From Sporofaciens musculi (GTDB lineage Bacteria > Bacillota > Clostridia > Lachnospirales > Lachnospiraceae): a DNA stretch of 64,000 nt. Made by a program: the position numbers and the translations under genes. The DNA lies in assembly GCF_009830285.1 (NCBI RefSeq), contig NZ_WUQX01000001.1, positions 5,208,501 to 5,272,500 on the forward strand, written 5' to 3'. A model generated the notes under the pieces. The model was given only the letters and a program-made list of their open reading frames with translations, had not been told where the DNA came from and did no database searches. Shown in pieces: positions 25,660 to 33,816 of the stretch. Position 1 is the first letter of the stretch, and each line of letters begins with the position of its first letter.

Positions 25660-25923
25660 GTGGCTCTTTATATTATTTATCAGAAATATATTGAAAGACA
25701 GGATTGCGGCTGATACAATCCGATGATCGCTATTTTTGTGGACACTATCACAGGACAATTTTTCTGCACATCCTACGTCGAATCTTTACTTTCCGAGAAA
25801 GAAAATAATTGAACCTGTCGGTTGTGAGAAGATCAACATATATAATCCCAACCGTATCGTCTTAAACACATACGTAATTTTTATCCTTATCTAGTTTCAT
25901 TCTTGTATGACATCAGGACATTT
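25660..25923. other. Intergenic region, no gene seen
   Basis: 264 bases between the antitoxin promoter and the end of the FtsX-type permease. I see only a weak CGGTTG...CAACCG inverted repeat near 25817-25856, which could belong to the end of the permease transcript. Confidence 0.4.
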
Positions 25924-28266
25924 TTACTCTCCCGCAAGCAGCGCCCTTGGGGTGATCTTCTTTATCTTCACAGAAAGCAGACACGTAATCCCAAACGCCG
26001 CCAGAATCATTCCCACTCCTGCCATGACATTGTATCCCACCGGTACCGTAAACGTACATTTTACAATTCCGATATCTTTTAAAAATAAAGCTGCCAGCGG
26101 ATTTATGATAAAGCTGTTCACGATCACCCCTATAACCGTCGATAAGATGACTGCCGGCATAAAGGAAAGCGCCGTCTGCAAAATTAACTGTCCCGTGGTG
26201 AAGCCCAACGCTTTCAGAATTCCATAATCACGCTTCTTATTGCTTACGATGGTGCGCACAAGCAGGTACAGTACGAAGGTAATCACAACTACGCTCAGTA
26301 CGAGAACGGCAAATACAATCATTTTCATCAGCGAAACATAGACCGAAGCCGCCCCTTCAACCGTTGCCGCAATGTCAATCGTTGTGTTTACTTTTCCCTT
26401 CAAATATTCTTTCATTTCGGAATTAAACGCCCCAATATCCGTACCCTTAGTAAGATTCAGATAGTAACTCGTATTCTGAAGTTCTCCCAGACGCTCATAC
26501 CCCTCTCTTGTAAGCAGACAGTCTTTTCCAAGATTGTTGGTAATCTGCACAAACCCTGAAATAATATATCCATCCTGTCTGCCGTCTACCATAAGCTGAA
26601 TCTCATCTCCAATCTCCAACTTACGGTCCTCCCCGTACTTTGCGGCAACCGCCATCTCATTGTCATACTTTGGAAATCTTCCTTCAATTATCACATCCTG
26701 ATTATTGACTTTTGAAAAATCATCTGTAATCGTCACCATCAGCACATCACCACCCACATGTAGCAACTGAACGCTATTATAGAGGTACGCCTTCAAAACC
26801 CGTTCATCCCCATTTACTTTTTCCAAAAATTCATCCTCGAACTCTGCCTCCACATTGATACAACTGTCCGCAGTCTCGCCCACAATCATATTCAGAAAAG
26901 GCGTCATATCTGCAATCATATTCTCAATCATCACTCCGGAAAATACAGCGACCAGGGACAGCGCCAGCATAGTAATACAAATGGTTACATTATGCTTCAT
27001 GCCGGATAGGGTCGTCTTAAGGGCCAACGCAACATTCAGTTGTACCTGCGCCTTTTCAAGCGGAACATGATTACGCTTAAACGTGTGTGTGTGAATCCCC
27101 TGCCGGAGTGCAACAATAGGCTCCACTTTTCTGATTCTGCGTGAAGATACCCATACCACAAACGAAACCGCCCCTCCCAAAACTCCAAGCGTCAGGAAAA
27201 ATGGAATCGGCAAAAAACGAATTTCATAAGGGATGCCCGTCTGTGACACCATCATCTCATTTACATAGGGAAACAGGACATAAGAAAATCCTACGCCTAT
27301 CACGGCAATTACCAGAGAAATCCCTGTAAACTGCAAAAGTAGGGAACGAACGAGCTGCCGGCTGGTGTAGCCCACTGCCTTGAGCGCTCCCAGGTTTTTC
27401 ATATTCTCTTGGACATAGTTGATAATATTAGACGCAATAACAACCAGTACAATAAGAAGTATGAAAAATGCCATTGCACTCATAATTCCGGAACAAATCA
27501 TCTGAGAAATGTAGCGGGAACGGGATACCATGTCATAGGTATTGCTCAGAGTACGGGCGGCAGCGAAGCGGGCAGAAACGGCATCCTTTAGCATTGCGTC
27601 ATAATCTACACTTTCTGTCTTATCGTCAAGCCGTATAGAACCAAACGTCGCAATAGGCGCGCATCCAGCGTCCTTAAGCTCTTGATAACAGTCCTTAGTC
27701 AGCAGTATCCCGCACATGCCGCAGTTGTGTGAGCCTGCCATTGCGCTATTGAAAAAACCGCACACAGTATAAGACATTTTCTGGTCTCCGATAAAGATAT
27801 CTATGTTCTTTCCAATATCAATATCCTCTGATTTGTACAGATTTGGCATATAGACTCCGCTTGTATAGTTACTGTCCTCGATTATCTCGATTTTTCCTAC
27901 CGGTCGTGAAAGAGCAGCTTCCTTTTCCATAAAAATAAGCTCTGAATTCATTTCACCGCCGTTATACTCAAAAATTCCTACCATGTGCATAACGGTATCT
28001 AAGAAATATTCTGCCGTGCGCTCGTCATCTTCAATCGTATCCTTAACGAAATCCTGAATTTCGCTGCTGTCGCCGTCGATTGCAAAGGTTACATGCTCTG
28101 CATTTAGCCTGTCATGGCAGCGGTCAAAGTTCTGTTTATAATCCATAGACAGCATAAGCCACAGGTTCAGCATGAGCGCCCCAAGGAAAATAAGTACGAT
28201 AATGGCTGCGGTCTGCCCCTTTGCCTTGCGCAAGTTGGAACGGGCAAGAAGAAAACTTTTTCTCAT
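25924..28266 (-). CDS. FtsX-type ABC permease (MacB-like, large)
   Basis: About 780 residues with two FtsX domains: an N-terminal span (~20-40), an extracytoplasmic region (~45-255), spans ~260-390 containing LGALKAVGYTSRQLVRSLL, a central span and second extracytoplasmic domain (~430-640), and spans ~650-775 with KKRDYGILKALGFTTGQLI. This layout is common in antimicrobial-peptide exporters of Firmicutes. ATG 28266 is favoured, downstream of a GGGGTGG site that overlaps the ATPase stop. Operon with the ATPase; its TCS lies 1 kb upstream beyond a toxin locus. Confidence 0.88.
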   Translation of the reverse strand: MRKSFLLARSNLRKAKGQTAAIIVLIFLGALMLNLWLMLSMDYKQNFDRCHDRLNAEHVTFAIDGDSSEIQDFVKDTIEDDERTAEYFLDTVMHMVGIFEYNGGEMNSELIFMEKEAALSRPVGKIEIIEDSNYTSGVYMPNLYKSEDIDIGKNIDIFIGDQKMSYTVCGFFNSAMAGSHNCGMCGILLTKDCYQELKDAGCAPIATFGSIRLDDKTESVDYDAMLKDAVSARFAAARTLSNTYDMVSRSRYISQMICSGIMSAMAFFILLIVLVVIASNIINYVQENMKNLGALKAVGYTSRQLVRSLLLQFTGISLVIAVIGVGFSYVLFPYVNEMMVSQTGIPYEIRFLPIPFFLTLGVLGGAVSFVVWVSSRRIRKVEPIVALRQGIHTHTFKRNHVPLEKAQVQLNVALALKTTLSGMKHNVTICITMLALSLVAVFSGVMIENMIADMTPFLNMIVGETADSCINVEAEFEDEFLEKVNGDERVLKAYLYNSVQLLHVGGDVLMVTITDDFSKVNNQDVIIEGRFPKYDNEMAVAAKYGEDRKLEIGDEIQLMVDGRQDGYIISGFVQITNNLGKDCLLTREGYERLGELQNTSYYLNLTKGTDIGAFNSEMKEYLKGKVNTTIDIAATVEGAASVYVSLMKMIVFAVLVLSVVVITFVLYLLVRTIVSNKKRDYGILKALGFTTGQLILQTALSFMPAVILSTVIGVIVNSFIINPLAALFLKDIGIVKCTFTVPVGYNVMAGVGMILAAFGITCLLSVKIKKITPRALLAGE

Positions 28267-28268
28267 AC

Positions 28269-29036
28269 CTACCACCCCATTTCCGTAAGGAAGGAGGATA
28301 GCTTCTCCTGCCTTGCTCCGTCGTCTGGAACATGGGACGCGTATTTCCCCAAGTCACACTCTCCTAAGATTACACCGTCCTTTAGGTACAGAATACGGTT
28401 GCCCCGCCGCGCAGAACGCATATCATGCGTCACCATGACGATGCTCTGTCCCATCTCATTGAATCGGGTCAGCGTATCTAACACGTCCAGACCTGTCTTT
28501 GAGTTAAGAGCGCCTGTCGGCTCATCGGCAAACAGGATTTCCGGACTATTAATCAAGGCCCTGACCATTCCCGACCTCTGAGCCTCCCCGCCTGAAATCT
28601 GTGTGGGGAACTTCTTTTGCGTTTCCTCGGAAATATCCACAGCGGCAAACAATTCTGTCGCTTTCTTAAGAACTGCTTTCCTGTCCCTGCAGGCAAGCAG
28701 CCCTGCCGCCAGTACATTGTCCATCACAGACATCCCGTCAATCAGGTAAATCTGCTGGAATACAAATCCACAATGGTCGCGCCTAAACACGGCAAGCTCA
28801 TCCTGGTTCAGATTCGAGATTACTTGCTCCGCAAAAGTAATTGTACCGAGTGTTGGGGTATCCATCCCTGACAGAGCGTACAAAAGCGTAGACTTTCCTG
28901 CTCCGCTTGCGCCCATAATTACGGTAAAATCGCCTTCATATAATTCCAAATCAATATTTTTCAAAACGTGCTGGAGGCTGCCGCCGCTTGAAAAGGATTT
29001 GCTTAAGGCTTCGGTTTTCAGTAATATTTTCTTCAT
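28269..29036 (-). CDS. ABC transporter ATP-binding protein (MacB/BceA-type)
   Basis: About 255 residues. Walker A GASGAGKST (~41), Q-loop, signature ISGGEAQRSGMVRAL (~148), Walker B EILFADEPTGALN, and H-loop VTHDM. This LolD/MacB/BceA subclass pairs with FtsX-type permeases. ATG 29036 with GGGAG eight bases upstream. The stop overlaps the permease ribosome site. A promoter with 11-bp phased repeats lies 70-105 bases upstream. Confidence 0.9.
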   Translation of the reverse strand: MKKILLKTEALSKSFSSGGSLQHVLKNIDLELYEGDFTVIMGASGAGKSTLLYALSGMDTPTLGTITFAEQVISNLNQDELAVFRRDHCGFVFQQIYLIDGMSVMDNVLAAGLLACRDRKAVLKKATELFAAVDISEETQKKFPTQISGGEAQRSGMVRALINSPEILFADEPTGALNSKTGLDVLDTLTRFNEMGQSIVMVTHDMRSARRGNRILYLKDGVILGECDLGKYASHVPDDGARQEKLSSFLTEMGW

Positions 29037-29102
29037 ATTCAAATCTCCCTTAACTACGGTTCCTTGTATTTGTTGATTACACGTTCTATTCTATTGTTTT
29101 AA

Positions 29103-29142
29103 ATCTTATATGTCTTTAGGCAATCCTTAAAGATTCCTTAAA
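29103..29142 (-). promoter_or_regulatory. Predicted regulated promoter of FtsX-type exporter
   Basis: Reverse strand: TTTAAGGAATC and TTTAAGGATTG in tandem (29142-29121, exactly 11 bases each), a -35 TTTAAG within the second copy (29131-29126), 17 bases, and -10 TAAGAT (29108-29103). This is the layout for activation by an OmpR-family regulator, probably the one at 31374-32060. Confidence 0.6.
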
Positions 29143-29330
29143 TTTACATCAACAGAAACGGCGTATTTCCGTTGATTTTGTGCCTGATGATATCCTTGAG
29201 ACCGAATAATCTCCTGAGGAGTCTTATAGTACACCTTGACGGCATCAATCTGCGCCCTGCTTAATATGATTCCTTTTGCACTATAAACATACTGCCAATC
29301 TTCTTTTAGAGCCTGCTTACATTTATCCAT
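29127..29330 (-). CDS. Doubtful small ORF (67 aa), possibly a remnant
   Basis: An open frame MDKCKQALKEDWQYVYSAKG... with natural-looking hydrophilic composition. No ribosome site precedes the ATG, and its last codons coincide with the exporter's predicted operator. It lies near a dead phage-type holin gene, so it may be a relic of the same element. Family not recognised. Confidence 0.3.
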   Translation of the reverse strand: MDKCKQALKEDWQYVYSAKGIILSRAQIDAVKVYYKTPQEIIRSQGYHQAQNQRKYAVSVDVNLRNL

Positions 29331-29436
29331 TAACTGGTCAACGGTACAACCCAGAAGCTACTCCTTCCTGCCGGCAGTTGCGCCGGTGCAAAAAAAGAAA
29401 GCCCGTTCAATTTTTCGGACTCCCCCCAATTTTACA

Positions 29437-29465
29437 TTGCAATATCATTCAATTTATCATATAAT
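29437..29465 (+). promoter_or_regulatory. Predicted antitoxin RNA 2 promoter
   Basis: TTGCAA (29437-29442), 17 bases, TATAAT (29460-29465), pointing toward the 3' end of toxin 2. Confidence 0.7.
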
Positions 29466-29471
29466 ACAGAC

Positions 29472-29562
29472 AGAGGAGATGACCGCCCACAAAGTGGTTG
29501 ACCTCCATTTAGGGTTTTAAGCCTACCTAGACCGCCAAGTACAAGGTAGGCTTATTTATTTT
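29472..29562 (+). ncRNA. Predicted antitoxin RNA for toxin 2
   Basis: A short transcript from the promoter at 29437 would start near 29472, carry a CCGCCCAC...GTGG-type stem and end at the hairpin 29518-29554, overlapping the toxin 3' end. No coding potential. Same organisation as locus 1, mirrored. Confidence 0.6.
29518..29554. terminator. Shared terminator of toxin/antitoxin 2
   Basis: Perfect 11-bp stem (TAAGCCTACCT and mirror at 29544-29554), T-rich on the forward side (TTATTTT), just past the toxin stop. Confidence 0.75.
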
Positions 29563-29651
29563 CGCTTGTTGTTCCTATCAATATAGGCAAGCAATGCAAC
29601 GAGGAACGAACCGCCTAAAAATAACAGGCTTAAAACTTCGTATGTACTCAT
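29556..29651 (-). CDS. Holin-like type I toxin peptide 2 (31 aa)
   Basis: MSTYEVLSLLFLGGSFLVAL then LAYIDRNNKRK: a single membrane helix with a basic tail, a close match to the Hol_Tox pattern (MST/VYE...LAYIDRxxKK). GGGAGG lies eight bases before the ATG at 29651. The long leader (ACAAGGTGGTAGCCTCCCGT) is typical of these toxin mRNAs and can pair with the ribosome site. Opposed by an antisense RNA. Confidence 0.8.
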   Translation of the reverse strand: MSTYEVLSLLFLGGSFLVALLAYIDRNNKRK

Positions 29652-29720
29652 CTGCATCACCTCCCTTCTTTTCTCAAAGTACGGGAGGCTACCACCTTGT
29701 AACACGGTCATCTCACTATT

Positions 29721-29749
29721 ATCTTATCATTATCCCCTTGCTCTGACAA
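29721..29749 (-). promoter_or_regulatory. Predicted promoter of type I toxin 2
   Basis: Reverse strand TTGTCA (29749-29744), 17 bases, TAAGAT (29726-29721), about 70 bases upstream of the toxin ATG. Confidence 0.6.
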
Positions 29750-29754
29750 CCTTT

Positions 29755-30030
29755 ATTTCTTACTGATAAACTTCCGTCCTTATCCAGCAGGTTCCGCATC
29801 ATTTCATACAATCCCGTACTGGCCAGCCCAGAAACCATCCCTCCAGTACAACCGCAGTATAAATCCCTGTGCCAAGATTGGTTGCAATATTAATAGCTAA
29901 GGCTTAACGCTGCTAACGGGATATATTTATTAGGGAATCAGACAAACGCCGTCTTAAGAGAGCAACCTATACACAGACAAATTCCCAGAGTTAATAAGTT
30001 TACATAATCAAACAAGTACACAAAATCCAT
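29755..30030 (-). pseudogene. Degenerate phage-type holin gene
   Basis: From an ATG at 30030 (AAGGAAGG upstream) the reverse strand reads MDFVYLFDYVNLLTLGICLC..., stops early, then continues in other frames as NKYIPLAALSLA, INIATNLGTGIYTAVVLEG and GMVSGLASTGLYEMMRNLLDK. Together these match a small phage holin (Phage_holin_5-like) broken by at least two frameshifts and a stop. Its position beside a holin-like toxin suggests a prophage relic. Confidence 0.65.
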
Positions 30031-30099
30031 GATTTTACCTTCCTTAATCCTCCGGCATCTATATAGATGTTATTTTTGTACTCATTTTTACACCCATTT

Positions 30100-31377
30100 T
30101 TAAGAATATTTAATATTACTGCTTAAGCAAATACTCACAAGCACCTCCAACCCATACCTTCCATTTTTTACCACAACCTCTCCGTTCATCTCCCTCATAA
30201 AATAATCCGAAATATAAAGCCCAAGACCTGCCCCTTCCACATTCTTCGCATTACTTCCCCGTTTGAATTTCTCTTTCAAAAGAGGAAGCTCTGTCTCACA
30301 GACACCGCCTCCGTAATCTTCCATAAGGACCTCCAAACGCTGTCCGTTCCTGCATACCTTTACGTCTATTTTTGTGCCTGCATATTTATAAGAATTGGCA
30401 AAAATATTGTCGAACACCTGCTGTAACCTAAGTGGATCTGCGTACATCATACATTCTGGAATAACCGGAAGCACTCCTTGGTGGAGATAGTCCGAGCTTT
30501 CAAGCATCTCTTTCAAAGCCATACTCTCTATATCCTCAGGCGTCACTGTGAGCTGCTTAAGCTCCTCCAAAGTTGCCGTAAACAGATTGGTTATGAGTTC
30601 GTTAATCTGGTCGGCTTTATGGATAATCTGTGTATAATTATCCCGAAGCCTTTCATTGTCCGCCAGCGCCGCCCCTACTTCTGAAGCTGCCTTGATGCTT
30701 GCAACAGGCGTCTTAATATCATGAGACAGCTTCGCGACAAGCTCTTTCTTGCCGGCGTTTGCCTTAGCTTCTGCCATCCGCGCTTTCTTAAGCTCTGAGC
30801 GCATAATGTCAAAGCTCTCTGTAAATGCTCCAAACAGATTCTGCCTGTCCATTGTCAAAGGAATATCCAGATTGCCCCCTGCGATGCGCTCTGCAAATCC
30901 TTTTAACTTTTGGAAGGGTTTTATAATGACCCTGTTTAAATAAACGAAATATCCGATACACAAACCGCATTGCAAGAACAGAGCTGCCATCAATACAAAG
31001 ATATATGTCTGCTTTTGCTTCTTAAAAACCTGCTGGCTGTCATTGTCAATGAGAAGCTTGCCCACAATCTGGCCGTCAACCGTTAGATCGAGTATTGTAT
31101 CCCTGTGAAGCACAGCCATATTGATACTGTCGCTCAATCCCTCTTTGGTTTGGAATAAAAGCTCTCCCTCCATATCCAGAACAGTATAATCAAGACTTGT
31201 CTGACTCTTGTGTGTTTCTATGGTATTCCAATCTGACTGAACCGACTGAACTGTTTCATTTACCAGAACGGAATCCTGCCGATTGTCTGTATCCTGAAGG
31301 ACAAACAGAATAATTACCGCCATTTCCACGAAGAAAAGTAACAGTAAGCCTGCCAGAAAAGTTCGTTTCTTCATCAT
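30100..31377 (-). CDS. Sensor histidine kinase
   Basis: 425 residues: N-terminal span (~7-28), extracytoplasmic loop to ~130, second span (~135-155), HAMP (~158-205), HisKA with LVAKLSHDIKTPVASI (phospho-His ~219) and HATPase_c (QVFDNIFANSYKYA; EDYGGGVCE; GAGLGLYI). Overlaps the response-regulator stop (ATGATG with RR TGA). Likely controls the FtsX-type exporter 1 kb downstream; a toxin locus and a dead holin now lie in between. Confidence 0.9.
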   Translation of the reverse strand: MMKKRTFLAGLLLLFFVEMAVIILFVLQDTDNRQDSVLVNETVQSVQSDWNTIETHKSQTSLDYTVLDMEGELLFQTKEGLSDSINMAVLHRDTILDLTVDGQIVGKLLIDNDSQQVFKKQKQTYIFVLMAALFLQCGLCIGYFVYLNRVIIKPFQKLKGFAERIAGGNLDIPLTMDRQNLFGAFTESFDIMRSELKKARMAEAKANAGKKELVAKLSHDIKTPVASIKAASEVGAALADNERLRDNYTQIIHKADQINELITNLFTATLEELKQLTVTPEDIESMALKEMLESSDYLHQGVLPVIPECMMYADPLRLQQVFDNIFANSYKYAGTKIDVKVCRNGQRLEVLMEDYGGGVCETELPLLKEKFKRGSNAKNVEGAGLGLYISDYFMREMNGEVVVKNGRYGLEVLVSICLSSNIKYS

Positions 31378-32060
31378 TTCCCTCCGCAGAATCTATAACC
31401 TTCACCCCAGACTGTAATAATGTATTCCGGTTTGCCGGCATTATGCTCGATGGCTTCACGAATTTTGCGGATATGTACATTCAATGTGCCGTCTCCTGTG
31501 AACCTGTCGCCCCAGACTTCGTCAAACAATTCCTGCTTTGATACCACCTTATTTTTATTTTTGATTAGATAGGACAGAAGTTTGAATTCCAACGCGGTCA
31601 ATTTAACGGCGTTTCCCTCAACCAATACCTCTTTTGCCTGAAAATCTACAGTCAAACGCCCGTCGGCATATTCAATATCTTCGGCATCCGTACTATGTCT
31701 GAGGCGCTTTAGTACAGCCTGGACCTTTGCAAGCAGAACTCCGAGAGAATAAGGCTTCTGAACATAATCATCCCCTCCGATATGAAAGGCGATAATCTTG
31801 TCATCATCGCTGGTACGGGCAGAAATAAACAGAATAGGAATCTCCGTCTTTTCCCGCAGCTCCTGGCAAAGCTCAAATCCGCTGCCATCGCCCAGATTGA
31901 TATCCAGAAGCAAAAGGCTTACAGTATCCTGCCTGAGAAACTCTCGGCATCCGGCTACGCTGTATACTGCCGCCGTCTTGACTCCAAAGAGATTAAAATA
32001 CTCCGCTGTGCTGTCTGCAAGGAGTTTCTCATCATCTATGATTAAACAATCGTACCTCAT
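31374..32060 (-). CDS. OmpR-family response regulator
   Basis: 228 residues: receiver domain (IIDDEKLLA ~8, Asp in LLLLDINLGDGSG ~52, K in YVQKPYS ~101) and winged-helix domain (~130-225, ending ITVWGEGYRFCG). GGAGG lies seven bases before the ATG at 32060. It is the first gene of the TCS. CTTTAAGGA-type direct repeats in front of the ABC ATPase gene are candidate binding sites; none was seen in front of the TCS itself. Confidence 0.92.
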   Translation of the reverse strand: MRYDCLIIDDEKLLADSTAEYFNLFGVKTAAVYSVAGCREFLRQDTVSLLLLDINLGDGSGFELCQELREKTEIPILFISARTSDDDKIIAFHIGGDDYVQKPYSLGVLLAKVQAVLKRLRHSTDAEDIEYADGRLTVDFQAKEVLVEGNAVKLTALEFKLLSYLIKNKNKVVSKQELFDEVWGDRFTGDGTLNVHIRKIREAIEHNAGKPEYIITVWGEGYRFCGGK

Positions 32061-32215
32061 TCTTTACCTCCGTTTTGATTCATACTAACAATAGCTTACT
32101 ATATATCGAAAAAAAAGAAAAGCGTCCGGTGAAATATACTGGTTATTCTAGGTACTGCATGGTATAATTCCCTATATGCCTGTAGATAATCTATAAATGA
32201 AAGGAAATGATTTTT

Positions 32216-32938
32216 ATGGTAACTTCTGTTGATTCCAATATTTATCTTGTATTTGATATTGATGATACAATGTACGACCTGATGGCGCCATTTAAGAAAG
32301 CCCACGATCACTTATTTGCAGGCAGGGTCAATGCCGACACTACAGAATTGTTTAAAAAATCAAGAATCTACTCCGACATCATATTAGAACGGGAAAAGAA
32401 TGGAGAGATACCCAGTACAGATTCTTTTCACGAACGATTGCGTATGACATACCAAGATGTGAGACTTAAAATCACAAGAGAAGAAAGCGCTCTTTTTGAA
32501 GCAGAGTATCGTTATTACCAGACAAAAATCGAAATGTTTGATTTTATGAGGGATGTTCTGGATTATTGTAAAGAAGCGCGACTTCCCATTGCCGTATTGA
32601 CGAATGGGAGCTATAAGGGACAGTGGAAAAAGACAGAGGCATTAAACCTTCAAAGTTGGTTTTCGCCTGAACAGATTTTTATTTCCGGAGAGATTGGCTA
32701 CCATAAACCAGATGTCCGCGCGTTTCAGGCTGTTAGTGAGCGTATGCATTTTCTGCCGGAACAGACCTGGTATGTGGGGGATACTTATGAATCAGATATT
32801 ATAGGGGCGTCTCAGGCAGGGTGGCACACAATCTGGCTGAATCACCGGATGCGCGCCTGCCCTGAGGAGAATTGTATTGCGGATAAAGAGATACACGAAG
32901 GGATTTTTCTGCTTCCCCTTATAAAAACACTTCTGTAA
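32216..32938 (+). CDS. HAD-superfamily hydrolase
   Basis: About 240 residues with all four HAD motifs: VFDIDDTMYD (nucleophile Asp ~13), VLTNGSYKGQ (~125), HKPD Lys (~156) and WYVGDTYESDIIGAS (~183), with a C1 helical cap. Probably a small-molecule phosphatase of the YjjG/phosphoglycolate type; substrate unknown. ATG 32216 is chosen over 32207 for ribosome-site spacing. A TGGTATAAT extended -10 lies at 32161-32168. Convergent with the DUF262 cassette. Confidence 0.85.
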   Translation: MVTSVDSNIYLVFDIDDTMYDLMAPFKKAHDHLFAGRVNADTTELFKKSRIYSDIILEREKNGEIPSTDSFHERLRMTYQDVRLKITREESALFEAEYRYYQTKIEMFDFMRDVLDYCKEARLPIAVLTNGSYKGQWKKTEALNLQSWFSPEQIFISGEIGYHKPDVRAFQAVSERMHFLPEQTWYVGDTYESDIIGASQAGWHTIWLNHRMRACPEENCIADKEIHEGIFLLPLIKTLL

Positions 32939-32942
32939 ATTT

Positions 32943-33788
32943 TTACAGATGCCCTCCTATATGTTTTACAATTACCTTTCCTTCCAAAATTTCTCTTTTT
33001 CCTGGGAAAAAGTATATTCTGTCCTGTTTATCTATGTCTATATTAAATCTTTTGAATTTAGTATGTAACTCACATGTAACGGTTTCTTCCTGTCCGTTCT
33101 TTGAATTAAAATACTTTTCTTTTAGAGCCTGGACTTTTTTACGTCCCGCCTGAGGAGAACATTCTATACCAGTATCCATACTGAAATGCTGGGCAATCTC
33201 CTGAAATGACTTATTTTCTGAAAGTAACTGCTCAAAGCGGCTCTGATAGCCATCAATTTGAGTTAAATGCTCTACAATTTCTTCCCGTATTTCTTCAAAT
33301 TTTTTATTCAATGTATTTATAGTTCTTTCTATATCGTGGGAAAAATGTATATGAGGAAAACACTCTGATAAATCTTTACAGAAGGAATCTTTTTTCTCCA
33401 TAATCAGATATCTTCGTAATCCTGCATAATATTCTGATTTTGTTGATACACAGAAATCATTTTGATTATCATATAATAATATTAACGTTTTTATGATATT
33501 TAATTTCCCTACAATTTCCATCATTTTATCAAATTCTTCGCTGTCAACATATTTCGCCCGTTGTATTTTTTTCCCTAATTCTTTTTTAATATCATTCATC
33601 TCAGTCTGGTCTTTTGTATATAACCAGTCCCACAAATCTGGATCTTCTTGTGTATTCCTGTTTATTATACTCTCGATGCCGTCATCTTTGATATAATCTA
33701 ACAATTCCATGAACTCTAGCATATGTTCCGAAGTAAACTCTTTCATACAATCCTTTATTCCATTGTCCCACAATACACGTTTTTCCAT
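32943..33788 (-). CDS. Unknown third protein of DUF262/ATPase cassette
   Basis: About 280 residues, not recognised. Helical and charged throughout, no membrane span. Residues ~150-230 look like a coiled coil followed by a helix-turn-helix-like stretch (NKSFQEIAQHFSMDTGIE). The C-terminal ~50 residues are beta-rich (DKQDRIYFFPGKRE, KVIVKHIGGHL). ATG 33788 with GAGAGG upstream. Encoded 28 bases after the ATPase gene on the same strand, so it is part of the cassette; it could be the effector or a target-recognition subunit. Confidence 0.75.
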   Translation of the reverse strand: MEKRVLWDNGIKDCMKEFTSEHMLEFMELLDYIKDDGIESIINRNTQEDPDLWDWLYTKDQTEMNDIKKELGKKIQRAKYVDSEEFDKMMEIVGKLNIIKTLILLYDNQNDFCVSTKSEYYAGLRRYLIMEKKDSFCKDLSECFPHIHFSHDIERTINTLNKKFEEIREEIVEHLTQIDGYQSRFEQLLSENKSFQEIAQHFSMDTGIECSPQAGRKKVQALKEKYFNSKNGQEETVTCELHTKFKRFNIDIDKQDRIYFFPGKREILEGKVIVKHIGGHL

Positions 33789-33816
33789 CTTACCTCTCAT
33801 TCCCCAGCCTTTACCA

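Noticed and set aside
25567-25758. 63-residue reverse-strand frame
   Set aside because: It overlaps the predicted antitoxin RNA and its promoter and has no ribosome site.
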